This document shows positions 13,723 to 20,706 of a DNA stretch of 20,706 nucleotides, one piece after another. The notes beneath the pieces are model-generated. The model did no database searches. It saw nothing but the letters and a program-made list of their open reading frames with translations, and was not told where the DNA came from. How positions within the stretch are numbered: the stretch's first letter is position 1; each line of letters begins with the position of its first letter. Where the stretch lies: assembly GCA_022848805.1 (NCBI GenBank), contig JAJISI010000010.1:1-20706 (forward strand). The letters are read 5' to 3'. Made by a program: the position numbers and the translations under genes. The DNA is from Thermoplasmatota archaeon (GTDB taxonomy: Archaea; Thermoplasmatota; Thermoplasmata; UBA10834).

Positions 13723-15012
13723 TCACGGGTACACTCTAGCGATGGTACGCGGGAAAGGTATCGCGTCGCGTATGTGCTCAAGCTTGCATATCCATGTGAC
13801 GGTGCGCTCCAGCCCCAGGCCGAACCCGGAATGAGGCACTGAGCCATACTTCCGGAGGTCCAGGTACCACTGGTAGTTCTCCATGTTCTCACCGACGTCC
13901 CTGAGCCTCTCGATAAGGAGGGCGTTGTCCGTCTCCCTCTCGCTTCCGCCGATGATCTCGCCGTATCCCTCGGGTGCGAGCAGATCGCTGTTCTTATACG
14001 TCCTCGCGTCGTCGGGGTTCTCCTTCATGTAGAACGGCTTCAGCTCCTTCGGATAGTTGACGACGAACACCGGCTGCTCCTTGTCCTTCGTCAGTTCCCG
14101 CTCCTCGACAGCACCGAGGTCGGAACCCCATGACACGTCACACCCCTTCTTCTGCAGCTCATCCATAGCTTCCGAGTATGACATGCGCTCGAACGGCGGC
14201 GATATCTTGCTCAGCATGGCGGGATTCCTGCCCAGGTGTCTGAGCTCTGCCGCGCACTCGTCAGTTGCTGAGCTCAGCATGGCCGACAGGAGCTCCTCCT
14301 GTACCTTCATGTTACCCTCGTTGTCGACCCAAGCGGCCTCCATCTCGAGGTGCCAGAACTCCGTCAGATGCCTGGGAGTCCTCGACTTCTCCGCCCTGAA
14401 GGACGGCGTGAGGGCCCAGACGCGCTCGCACGAATATATCAACGACTCAAGGTAGAACTGAGCCGACTGCGAAAGATACGCGAACCTGTCAAAGTACTTC
14501 AGCTGGAAGAGGGTCGTGCTGTCCTCAGCGGAGACGCCCGTGATTATCGGAGGGGTGACCTCCACATAGTCGTTCTCGTGGAACCAGTTCCGCGCCCCCC
14601 TCAGCAGGGAATCCTTGATCTTCATAACCGCAGTCTGCTCGCGGGAGCGTATCCAGAGATGGCGCTGGTCGAGCAACAGCTCGGTACTCTGGTACTCTGT
14701 GATAGGGAACGGCTCGGACGGGCCGACGACGGTGAAACCGGTCGCACGGACCTCGTATCCTCCGGGGGCGCGCTTGTCCTCCGCGAGCGTGCCCTCGACG
14801 GTTACGGACGATTCGATGCCGGAACTCGCCGCAGCCTCGAAATCGGGTTCCGGGACGGCGCCTTTCTTGACGGTGACCTGGACGATACCCGTAGAATCCC
14901 TGATTATCGCGAATATGATGGATCCGCTGCTTCGGATACGATAAACCCAGCCCCGGACAGCAACAGGCTTTCCGAGCATCTCGCCTGACAGCACCTGCTT
15001 GACCGACTGCAT
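13723..15012 (-). CDS. asnS: Asparaginyl-tRNA synthetase
   Basis: Class IIb synthetase of 429 residues that charges tRNA-Asn with asparagine. It has the N-terminal OB-fold anticodon domain (VAVRGWVYRIRSSGSIIFAIIRD), motif 1 around NWFHENDYVEVTPP, motif 2 with FRAEKSRTPRHLTEFWHLE, and motif 3 GFGLGLERTVTWICKLEHIRDAIPFPR near the end. EGYGEIIGGSERE and AYLSQSAQFYLE point to AsnRS, not archaeal AspRS, whose corresponding motif contains a GAQR-type sequence. Start ATG 15012 lies about 27 bases from the centre of a TATA box and lacks a clear ribosome binding site, consistent with a leaderless mRNA. Its 3' end converges with the M20 gene, 18 bases away. A direct AsnRS makes the tRNA-dependent amidation route to Asn-tRNA unnecessary. 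Confidence 0.93.
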   Translation of the reverse strand: MQSVKQVLSGEMLGKPVAVRGWVYRIRSSGSIIFAIIRDSTGIVQVTVKKGAVPEPDFEAAASSGIESSVTVEGTLAEDKRAPGGYEVRATGFTVVGPSEPFPITEYQSTELLLDQRHLWIRSREQTAVMKIKDSLLRGARNWFHENDYVEVTPPIITGVSAEDSTTLFQLKYFDRFAYLSQSAQFYLESLIYSCERVWALTPSFRAEKSRTPRHLTEFWHLEMEAAWVDNEGNMKVQEELLSAMLSSATDECAAELRHLGRNPAMLSKISPPFERMSYSEAMDELQKKGCDVSWGSDLGAVEERELTKDKEQPVFVVNYPKELKPFYMKENPDDARTYKNSDLLAPEGYGEIIGGSERETDNALLIERLRDVGENMENYQWYLDLRKYGSVPHSGFGLGLERTVTWICKLEHIRDAIPFPRTIARVYP

Positions 15013-15034
15013 CCAGATGCTGAAGACCCAGACC

Positions 15035-15044
15035 GAATATAAGA
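15035..15044. promoter_or_regulatory. Nearly palindromic TATA box between asnS and rimI
   Basis: GAATATAAG on the plus strand reads CTTATATTC on the minus strand, where it is preceded by CCGAAGGT, a good BRE for asnS. The minus-strand start is predicted within a few bases of the asnS ATG. Read forwards, it would start transcription near 15065, 18 bases before the rimI ATG. It is a candidate shared bidirectional core promoter. Confidence 0.5.
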
Positions 15045-15082
15045 CCTTCGGAGCGAGGGAATCGACTTATTTGCGGACTAGC

Positions 15083-15571
15083 ATGACCAACATCGTGAAG
15101 ATACGCCTGGCGGCCCCCGGGGACCTCGAAGGGATGATGCGAATCGAGGATATGTGCTTCGGCAACGAGCGTTTCGACAGCGACACCGTGAGGGCGTATC
15201 TCGCTCGGAAGGACGCCTTCGCCGTCGTCGCCGTGACGAAGGACGGTATCGTGGGGTCGGCAATGGGCACGGCCTCTTCCAGGCTCGGCTGCGGCAGGAT
15301 CGGCTCCGTGGCAGTGCTCGGGGACCATAGAGGCAAGGGCGTGGGGAACAGGCTTCTAGAAGCGTGCGAGATGGAGTTCCGCGCCAGAGGCATCACCCAC
15401 TTCCTGCTGGAAGTGGCCGTGGATAACATCGATGCGATCAAGCTCTACGAAGCCAACGGATATCGCATAAACAATGTCATCGGAGGATATTACTCGCGGG
15501 GAAAGGACGCTTATCTTATGGAGAAGGATGTGGCCATGGAGGGTAGGAGAGTCCGGATCAAACCCTCCTGA
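15083..15571 (+). CDS. rimI: GNAT acetyltransferase, RimI-like (archaeal N-terminal acetyltransferase candidate)
   Basis: 162 residues. The GNAT fold is clear: motif A with IGSVAVLGDHRGKGVGNRLL (73-92), where RGKGVG (83-88) binds the acetyl-CoA pyrophosphate, and motif B with LEVAVDNIDAIKLYEANGY (109-127), the typical RimI/Ard1 region. RimI homologs in archaea acetylate protein N-termini. Start ATG 15083 begins right at the domain; an in-frame start further upstream would cross the asnS promoter. It overlaps the 3' end of ileS by 14 bases in convergent orientation. Peptide specificity is not readable. Confidence 0.85.
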   Translation: MTNIVKIRLAAPGDLEGMMRIEDMCFGNERFDSDTVRAYLARKDAFAVVAVTKDGIVGSAMGTASSRLGCGRIGSVAVLGDHRGKGVGNRLLEACEMEFRARGITHFLLEVAVDNIDAIKLYEANGYRINNVIGGYYSRGKDAYLMEKDVAMEGRRVRIKPS

Positions 15572-18500
15572 CGGACGCCTCGAACGGCATCTTGTTGATG
15601 ACCCACTTCTTCCCACCCTCTATCGCAGACCTCTTGACGAGCGACTTGGCGTTCGTATCCTTCTCGATCGTATCCTGGTACGAAGATATCGCATGTTCTA
15701 TGTCATCGTGCGCCGAGTACTCTACGACGATCTGCTCACCGAACTCCAACCCCAGCTCTTTACGCATGTGCTGGATGCGTCTCGTGACCTCTCTAGAAAG
15801 ACCTTCGAACCTCAGCTTTGACATGATAGGGGTGGATATGTAGACGTGCACTCTCCCGACCTCTGCATGCGAGTATCCTGCCTTCTCCCTCTCAGTGACG
15901 ACTATGTCCTCCTCGAAGATGTCGAAACCGCCAAGGCGGATCTTGCCGGCCGATGAGAGGTGGTGGACCATCTGGCTGCCATCCACCTTCTCTAGCAGGC
16001 CGGCGACCTCTGAAGCTGACTCCTTCAGGCGCGGACCGAGCGAACGTAGATTCGGCGACACGACTGGCTCGATCATGGACTCCCTAGATTCGACGCACTC
16101 GACGCGCTTGACGTTGAGCTCTTCGGAGATCATCTTCTCGTACCGTCTCAACACCCACACGCCGTCCTCCCCTGCCGCGATGACCGCCTCGTCGAGAGGC
16201 TGTCTCAGTTTTATGTCGGCCTTCTGCCTTGCCAACCTCCCTGCCTCGACGGCCTCTATCACCAACGCCATCTGCGATTCGAGTGTAACGTTCCTGGAGC
16301 GGTCGTCCGGCTTGGGATAGCACTCCAGGTGCACGCTATCCAGAGGGCCGTTCAAACTCTTGTACAGGCCTTCCGCGAGGAAGGGAGTTATCGGGGCCAT
16401 AAGCTTCGACGCTGTCGCCAGGCATTCATGAAGCGTGCTGTACGCGGAAAACCGATCCTGAGGGTCGCCCTCGTGTTGGAATCTCTTGCGGGAGCGTCGC
16501 AGGTACCAGTTGCTGAGGTCGTCCACGAACCCGATGAACGCGCGCACGGCAAGATGGACCTCCAGAGAGTCGAACGCCTCCCGGGACTCCTGCACGGTCG
16601 AGTTAAGCCGAGAGAGGATCCATCTGTCCAGGTCGTGCGTCTTCCTATTCAGGCCCTCGCCTCTGTACCCGACCCTGTTTGCGTTTGTGGCGAAGAAGGC
16701 GTACACGTTCACGAGCGTGGTCAAGCTCCTGACCATCGTCGATCTCACGCTCTCCATCGAGAACTCGACATCCTGCCAAACGGGCGCGCTTAGGAGGTAC
16801 AGGCGGGATGCGTCCGCGCCGACCGAATCGAATATCTTACCAGGGTCCACCGCATCATCGGCGTCGCTCCGCATCCTCCTGCCGTGCTCATCAAACACTG
16901 GACCCATCACCAGCACCGACCTGAACGCGGGCAGGTCGAACAGGAGTGTGGATAGCGCGTGGGATGTGTAGAACCAACCTCTCGTCTGGTCCACTGATTC
17001 GCTTACGAAGTCGACCGAGCGATGGTCGTCGAATTGCTCCATATTTTCAATCGGATAATGGTATTGGGCGAATGGAGCGCAGGCGGAGTCGAACCAACAG
17101 TCGAGGACGTGCTCCTCGCGCTTCATTGGCGAGTTGCACTCAGGACAAGTCAAGGATATCCTGTCCAGGTGAGGTCTGTGCAAGTCGATATCCTCGGTGA
17201 AAGGCTTCGTCGCATGGTCCCTCAGCTCTTCTAGACTGCCGATGCAGAGCTCGTGCCCCGAATCGCACCTCCAGATCGGGAGCGGCGTGCCCCAGTATCG
17301 GGTACGACTGATGACCCAATCCTTTGCGTCGGTCAGGAAGTTGCCGAACCTCGCGTCCTTGAAAGTCTCCGGAACCCAGCGTATCCCCTCATTCAGCTCC
17401 TGCATTCGCTTCCGAGCGCTCGATACCGAGACCGTCCACGCATCCCTAGGTTTGTAGATGAGGGGAGTTTCGCATCGCCAGCAGAGCGGGTACGAGTGCC
17501 TCATCAGCCCCCATCCGAACAGGCGACCGGAGGTTTCTAGCATGGAGACTATCTCGACATCAGACTCTCTAGCGACCTTTCCTTCCAGCCCGGGAACTTC
17601 GTTCGTGAACCGGCCTGCTTCGTCGACGGGGTCGAAAATGGCGTCGCCCTCCTCCAGAGCTATATCGAAGTCGTCCATCGCGTACGCCGGTGATATCTGG
17701 ACTATACCGGTGCCTTCGTCCTCCGGTATGGCCTCCGAATGCACTATCTTGAACGAACCTGCAGTGCGCGGGATGAAATCGAACAACGGTTCGTACTCCA
17801 TCTCAAGGAGCGATTCGCCCTTGACCTTCTCCATTATTGCAGCTCCGGGCGAGATCGTCCTGGCATGGGAATCTGACATCAGCAACCTCTCGCCGTCCTT
17901 CTCCACGATCACATAATCCCAGTCGCGGCGGACCGCGAGATATGTGTTCGCGACTAGCGTCCACGGGCTGGATGTGTGAGACAGCGCGGTGGCGTCCAGG
18001 TCGCGGACCTTGAACCTCGCGATGACGAACCGGTCCTCCCTCTCCCTGAAACCAAGGGCGACCTCGTGGTTGCTCAGGGTCGTCCCGCAGCGATAGCAGT
18101 ACGGCGCCACCTGGCGACCCTTCGAGAGAAGTCCTTTGGAATGCAACTCCTTGACCGCCCACCATACGCTCTCGATATACTCGTTCGACATGGTCATGTA
18201 GGCATTGTCGTAGTCCAGCCAGTAACCTATCCGTCGGCTCATCTGCTCCCAGTCGGCCCTGAACCGGAGGACTCGCTCGCGGCAGAGGTCGTTGAATGCC
18301 CCGATGCCGTACGCCTCGATCGCCTTCTTCGTCTCGAGTTTGAGGCTCTTCTCGACCTCTATCTCCACGGGAAGACCGTGACAGTCCCATCCCGCAAGAT
18401 TCGGAGTTATCTTCCTTCCGTTCATCGTGTGATACCGCAGAAACGAATCCTTGACCGCGCGCGTGAGCGCATGCCCCACGTGGGGTTGGTCGTTGACCGT

Positions 18501-18650
18501 CGGAGGGCCCTCGCAGAAAACCAGGGGAGCGCCGTCTGCCATGCGCTCCCTGACCTTCGATGGGATGTCGCGTTCCTGCCAGTAGCGGAGGATCTCCTCC
18601 TCTAGCTGGGGGAAGGTCTCCCCGGCAGGTTCCCGATAGTATTTGGCCAT
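15558..18650 (-). CDS. ileS: Isoleucyl-tRNA synthetase family protein with degenerate catalytic and editing motifs
   Basis: Class Ia synthetase of 1030 residues, the usual IleRS size. ATG 18650 (MAKYYREP) follows GGAGGAG at 9 bases; ATG 18710 would add 20 residues. HIGH is HVGH (57-60); GWDCHGLPVE (87-96) and DQTRGWFYT (554-562) are intact. Strikingly, the KMSKS loop reads RMRSD (592-596) in a context that normally gives GRKMSKSLGN. In the CP1 editing domain the HxAPxxGxDD motif reads VQISPAYAMDD (317-327), so the editing histidine is Gln, and TTPWTLP reads SSPWTLV. WFDSG reads WFDSA. The C-terminal anticodon-binding and DUF5915-like regions are complete. The frame is uninterrupted, so it is maintained as protein. 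It may be a diverged but active enzyme or a paralog beside a canonical IleRS elsewhere. Confidence 0.88.
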   Translation of the reverse strand: MAKYYREPAGETFPQLEEEILRYWQERDIPSKVRERMADGAPLVFCEGPPTVNDQPHVGHALTRAVKDSFLRYHTMNGRKITPNLAGWDCHGLPVEIEVEKSLKLETKKAIEAYGIGAFNDLCRERVLRFRADWEQMSRRIGYWLDYDNAYMTMSNEYIESVWWAVKELHSKGLLSKGRQVAPYCYRCGTTLSNHEVALGFREREDRFVIARFKVRDLDATALSHTSSPWTLVANTYLAVRRDWDYVIVEKDGERLLMSDSHARTISPGAAIMEKVKGESLLEMEYEPLFDFIPRTAGSFKIVHSEAIPEDEGTGIVQISPAYAMDDFDIALEEGDAIFDPVDEAGRFTNEVPGLEGKVARESDVEIVSMLETSGRLFGWGLMRHSYPLCWRCETPLIYKPRDAWTVSVSSARKRMQELNEGIRWVPETFKDARFGNFLTDAKDWVISRTRYWGTPLPIWRCDSGHELCIGSLEELRDHATKPFTEDIDLHRPHLDRISLTCPECNSPMKREEHVLDCWFDSACAPFAQYHYPIENMEQFDDHRSVDFVSESVDQTRGWFYTSHALSTLLFDLPAFRSVLVMGPVFDEHGRRMRSDADDAVDPGKIFDSVGADASRLYLLSAPVWQDVEFSMESVRSTMVRSLTTLVNVYAFFATNANRVGYRGEGLNRKTHDLDRWILSRLNSTVQESREAFDSLEVHLAVRAFIGFVDDLSNWYLRRSRKRFQHEGDPQDRFSAYSTLHECLATASKLMAPITPFLAEGLYKSLNGPLDSVHLECYPKPDDRSRNVTLESQMALVIEAVEAGRLARQKADIKLRQPLDEAVIAAGEDGVWVLRRYEKMISEELNVKRVECVESRESMIEPVVSPNLRSLGPRLKESASEVAGLLEKVDGSQMVHHLSSAGKIRLGGFDIFEEDIVVTEREKAGYSHAEVGRVHVYISTPIMSKLRFEGLSREVTRRIQHMRKELGLEFGEQIVVEYSAHDDIEHAISSYQDTIEKDTNAKSLVKRSAIEGGKKWVINKMPFEASVRRV

Positions 18651-18770
18651 CTCCGCAGACTCCTCCAGAACGGGCGTCCACAAACTCGGCAATGAATGTG
18701 CTAGAATCATCTAATAATGGCTATAATGAACGTCAATGCCGAGCTCATCGAAGCGATTGCAGCGACTGAA

Positions 18771-18783
18771 GTGTATATAATAC
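18771..18783. promoter_or_regulatory. Strong TATA-like box in the ileS upstream gap
   Basis: GTGTATATAATAC is the most AT-rich box in the gap and reads as a TATA element on both strands. Leftward it would start ileS transcription near 18750, about 100 bases before ATG 18650. Rightward it would start a transcript near 18800, where no gene begins but several hairpins follow. Confidence 0.45.
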
Positions 18784-18785
18784 TT

Positions 18786-18898
18786 GGCTGCTTGTCACAA
18801 TGTAGCATGGAACGATTTTGTTCATCGGATTGCCATACGTCCAATGAGACACTCTAACCCGGGAGAGGGAGTTCTAGACCTCCCGTTCCGACCTCTCC
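18786..18898 (+). ncRNA. Candidate structured non-coding RNA in a 366-base gap
   Basis: The gap 18651-19016 holds no credible gene until the small protein at 19017. Downstream of the TATA-like box three helices can form in series: GCTGC/GTAGC (18787-18791 with 18802-18806, one G-T pair), ATGG/CCAT (18807-18810 with 18833-18836) enclosing GAAC/GTTC, and GGAGAGG/CCTCTCC (18862-18868 with 18892-18898), the last competing with a GGGAG/CTCCC stem. No tRNA T-arm or clear C/D-box pair was found. It could equally be regulatory sequence. Strand is assumed from the TATA position. Confidence 0.25.
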
Positions 18899-18932
18899 TG
18901 GCATATGTCCCCCTATGAAGCGTGCTAAGAAA

Positions 18933-18944
18933 CTTCTAAATAAG
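18933..18944 (+). promoter_or_regulatory. Possible TATA box for the 19017 small protein gene
   Basis: CTTCTAAATAAG follows a purine-rich TAAGAAA stretch. It predicts a transcription start near 18965 and a leader of about 50 bases containing the hairpin at 18978-19000. Confidence 0.45.
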
Positions 18945-18977
18945 AGTGGATACATAGCGCGGCACCGTGCATACCAT

Positions 18978-19000
18978 GGCCAGGGTAGTTACCCAGGGCC
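18978..19000 (+). promoter_or_regulatory. Leader hairpin just upstream of the small gene's ribosome binding site
   Basis: GGGT (18983-18986) and ACCC (18991-18994) close a four-base loop. The stem continues through an A-A mismatch with CC/GG and, after a one-base bulge, GG/CC. It ends three bases before GGGGTGA (19004-19010). It could modulate translation of the gene at 19017. Confidence 0.4.
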
Positions 19001-19016
19001 GATGGGGTGAACACGA

Positions 19017-19187
19017 ATGGAAGAACCCTTGTGCAACGTGGAGTTTCTGAAGAGTAACGCAGCCTATGTGGCTAGGGTCCAGAGCGATCTGGGCGGAATG
19101 CGTGAGTACCGTAGCACGAGCCTCGAGGAGATCCTGGAGCAGGTCATCATAGACCTCCAGGAGGAGTTCGAGGGAGCGCGGCTCTGA
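19017..19187 (+). CDS. Small acidic protein of 56 residues, function unknown
   Basis: Not recognised with certainty. ATG 19017 lies 6 bases after GGGGTGA, one of the best Shine-Dalgarno matches in the window, and the frame ends in TGA. Residues 8-20 (VEFLKSNAAYVAR) and 35-52 (SLEEILEQVIIDLQEEFE) look like two helices joined by DLGGMREYRST; the composition is acidic and typical of conserved small archaeal proteins. There is no cysteine pair, signal peptide or membrane segment, although one cysteine lies near the start. It precedes a RAM-domain gene by 148 bases in which I see no further gene. Confidence 0.75.
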   Translation: MEEPLCNVEFLKSNAAYVARVQSDLGGMREYRSTSLEEILEQVIIDLQEEFEGARL

Positions 19188-19335
19188 GACGGATGTGTGC
19201 CAAGACTCTCTTCGCGCGCACACTGTTCGCACGCAGACGCGTCAACGCCAGTCCCTGTTCATCCATGGGTCGTGGGAGACCGCCGAAAGCCAAGCCCAAT
19301 GCTGGACCCGTAGATAGACACGAGGAGGCGTTCCC

Positions 19336-19701
19336 GTGGAGGACAAGGAGAAGAAGGAGTACGAAGAGGTCATATCGTCGTACTACGGCGAGGACCAGGT
19401 CACGGCTCTTGTGACTTTCAAGATAGACACCAAGGGCTCTGACGACGTCGCAGAGAAGATTGCTGGCTTCGACCACATCGAGGATGTGTTCCTGGTCACG
19501 GGCGACACGGACATCATCGCCAAAGCCCGATTTCCTACCTATGCTGCGCTGAAGAAGTTCATCGTGGACGAGGTCGCAGAGATCGCAGGCGTGAAGGAAA
19601 CAAGGACTTTCATGGTTGTCACGACCTTCAAGGAGAGAGGGGCCCTCGTGCGCGAGCCCGAGGATGAGGATCCGGAAGAAGGCGTGAACAGACTGACATG
19701 A
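19336..19701 (+). CDS. Stand-alone RAM (Lrp/AsnC ligand-binding) domain protein
   Basis: 121 residues starting at GTG 19336, 7 bases after GGAGG (19324-19328). Residues 21-100 form the alpha/beta RAM domain of Lrp/AsnC regulators: QVTALVTFKID, then HIEDVFLVTGDTDIIAKAR (47-65, with the characteristic V-x-G-x-x-D turn), then a helix and TRTFMVVTTFKE (89-100). No helix-turn-helix precedes it, so by itself it should not bind DNA. Such stand-alone proteins may sense amino acids and pair with other Lrp members. The acidic tail EPEDEDPEEG is low-complexity. The UPF0147 gene follows 24 bases later. Confidence 0.85.
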   Translation: MEDKEKKEYEEVISSYYGEDQVTALVTFKIDTKGSDDVAEKIAGFDHIEDVFLVTGDTDIIAKARFPTYAALKKFIVDEVAEIAGVKETRTFMVVTTFKERGALVREPEDEDPEEGVNRLT

Positions 19702-19725
19702 TGAAGATAGAGGTGTGTGATCACT

Positions 19726-19980
19726 ATGGACGCAGATACGAAACTGAGACAGATAATGGATGTGTTGGACCAGTTAGCTGAGGATACTTCGGTCCCGAGG
19801 AACATAAGGCGCGGGGCGACGGAGGCCAAGACCAGGCTCCAGCAGAAGCAGGAGGCACTCGACATCCGGAGCGCCAGCGCGATCATGATCCTGGACGAGC
19901 TCGCGAACGACCCAAACATACCGCTGCACGGCAGGACGCTGATCTGGAACATCATAAGCCAGCTGGAAACCGTTAAGTGA
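19726..19980 (+). CDS. UPF0147 family protein
   Basis: 84 residues, all helical, matching the archaeal UPF0147 family of unknown function. Recognisable segments are DQLAEDTSVPRNIRRGATEA and LDELANDPNIPLHGRTLIWNI, an internal repeat of the pattern L-D-x-L-A-x-D/N-x-x-(I/V)-P. ATG 19726 lies 10 bases after GAGGTG; a GTG at 19717 is too close to it. It is probably co-transcribed with the RAM protein. A hairpin terminator follows directly. Confidence 0.88.
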   Translation: MDADTKLRQIMDVLDQLAEDTSVPRNIRRGATEAKTRLQQKQEALDIRSASAIMILDELANDPNIPLHGRTLIWNIISQLETVK

Positions 19981-19987
19981 GCGGGTC

Positions 19988-20020
19988 GAGGCGGGACAGG
20001 TCCCGCCTCATTCTTCTTTT
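19988..20020 (+). terminator. Hairpin plus T-rich tract
   Basis: GAGGCGGGA (19988-19996) and TCCCGCCTC (20001-20009) form a perfect 9-bp stem with loop CAGG, followed by ATTCTTCTTTT. It has the form of a bacterial intrinsic terminator. Archaeal RNA polymerase terminates mainly on T tracts, so the T-rich run is the likely active part. It separates UPF0147 from the Dph6-like gene. Confidence 0.75.
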
Positions 20021-20040
20021 CGATTACAGGAGAGTGAACC

Positions 20041-20706
20041 ATGCTGACCTCGGGTACTGAGTGTTTCTGCTCTTGGAGCGGAGGCAAGGATTCGTGCCTT
20101 GCACTCCACCGTTCCATCAAGGCCGGCATGAAACCATCCGTTCTGCTGACCATGCTGACAGAGGAGGGACAGCGGTCGAGGGGGCACGGGCTCACACTCG
20201 ACGTCCTCAAGGCGCAGGCAGCCTCGATGGGCATGCGTCTTGTGACGAAAGCGACCTCCTGGGACGATTACGAAAGGAACTTCTTGGAAGAAGCACGCAA
20301 GTTAAGGGCTGAAGGCGTCTCGGCTGGTGTGTTCGGTGACATAGACCTCGCTCAGCACAGAGACTGGGTGGAAGACGTCTGTTCCAGAGCGGGCGTTGAT
20401 GCCGAATTGCCGTTATGGAACGTCGGCAGGGACGAGTTGCTCGAAGAACTCGTTTCCCAGGGGTTCAAGGCGATAGTGGTCTCGGTGAAGGATGGAATCC
20501 TAGGCAAGAGATGGCTGGGTCGTATGCTCGACCGCAATATGATCGCGGTATTCAAGAGCAGCGGCATCGACCCTTCAGGAGAAGCGGGGGAGTACCACAC
20601 CTGCGTTGTCGATGGTCCTTCGTTCTCTCATCCTGTAAGATTTGAGCAAGGAGATTCGACGCTTCGTGACGGATACTGGTTCTTGGATCTGTCCCTATCA
20701 GAGGGC
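20041..20706 (+). CDS. dph6: Diphthine-ammonia ligase-like ATP pyrophosphatase (Dph6 family), cut by right edge
   Basis: 222 residues are visible, with no stop before the window ends. The PP-loop SGGKDS (13-18) follows the first beta strand CFCSWSGGKDSCLAL, and the family hallmark GEYHTCVVDGP lies at 183-193, near the usual C-terminal region. Dph6 uses ATP and ammonium to amidate diphthine on elongation factor 2. In archaea the same fold also includes uncharacterised MJ0570-type proteins, so the substrate is not certain. The family is about 220-240 residues, so only a few are missing. ATG 20041 follows AGGAG. With the terminator just upstream it probably has its own weak promoter, which I cannot point to. 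Confidence 0.85.
   Translation, partial: MLTSGTECFCSWSGGKDSCLALHRSIKAGMKPSVLLTMLTEEGQRSRGHGLTLDVLKAQAASMGMRLVTKATSWDDYERNFLEEARKLRAEGVSAGVFGDIDLAQHRDWVEDVCSRAGVDAELPLWNVGRDELLEELVSQGFKAIVVSVKDGILGKRWLGRMLDRNMIAVFKSSGIDPSGEAGEYHTCVVDGPSFSHPVRFEQGDSTLRDGYWFLDLSLSEG

Noticed and set aside
18841..18905. Possible tRNA gene in the ileS upstream gap
   Set aside because: The GTTCCGACC segment does not fit the T-loop pattern (A58 is missing), and no acceptor stem or anticodon arm with proper spacing could be drawn.
19193..19414. Plus-strand frame containing an AT-hook-like GRGRPPK
   Set aside because: It overlaps the RAM-domain gene in another frame, lacks a ribosome binding site, and becomes Arg-rich shadow sequence after 19336.

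Overview
The window is archaeal chromosome, G+C-rich and densely coding. Archaeal markers are the SecE/Spt5/L11/L1/P0/P1 ribosomal-stalk block, an Orc1/Cdc6 initiator, UPF0147, a Dph6-type diphthamide enzyme, an archaeal-type AsnRS, and BRE/TATA promoters. FtsZ plus a DUF835 protein and the overall gene content suggest a Thermoplasmatota-like euryarchaeon; that placement is inference. No IS element, CRISPR array, tRNA or rRNA gene was recognised. Of 21 complete genes, 15 stop with TGA, 6 with TAG and none with TAA.

Layout. 1-44 (-): start of an acylphosphatase gene running off the left edge. 241-4296 (+): two tandem ftsZ paralogs, secE, an Spt5/NusG with an unusual N-terminal domain, and ribosomal protein L11. 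4328-5755 (-): an FAD-dependent CoA-disulfide-reductase-like enzyme splits L11 from the rest of the stalk genes. 5966-7962 (+): L1, L10 (P0) and L12 (P1) with their own promoter and a structured leader. 8074-8421 (-): an unrecognised small helical protein, divergent from orc1/cdc6 (8558-9724, +) and a DUF835 protein (9806-10360, +). 10437-13704 (+): a tightly overlapping gcvT, M42 peptidase, M20 peptidase operon. 13723-15012 (-): asnS, divergent from a RimI-like acetyltransferase (15083-15571, +). 15558-18650 (-): a 1030-residue IleRS with degenerate signature motifs. 18651-19016: a non-coding gap rich in hairpins and TATA-like boxes. 19017-20706 (+): a 56-residue conserved-looking protein, a stand-alone RAM-domain protein, UPF0147, a hairpin terminator, and the start of a Dph6-like gene cut by the right edge.

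How the genes fit together. The left half is a translation/secretion/division neighbourhood: ftsZ next to secE-spt5-L11 is a known euryarchaeal arrangement, and L1-L10-L12 build the L1 stalk and the GTPase-recruiting stalk. The middle carries replication initiation and amino-acid/peptide turnover; the right carries two aminoacyl-tRNA synthetases and small conserved archaeal genes.

The most notable observations are: (1) L10 ends at an amber codon directly followed, in frame, by the canonical stalk C-terminal peptide and a TAA; (2) the IleRS has lost KMSKS and the editing-site histidine; (3) Spt5 carries an extra beta-rich domain of about 110 residues; (4) both FtsZs belong to the FtsZ1-like subfamily in tandem; (5) perfect inverted repeats occupy the first ftsZ leader.
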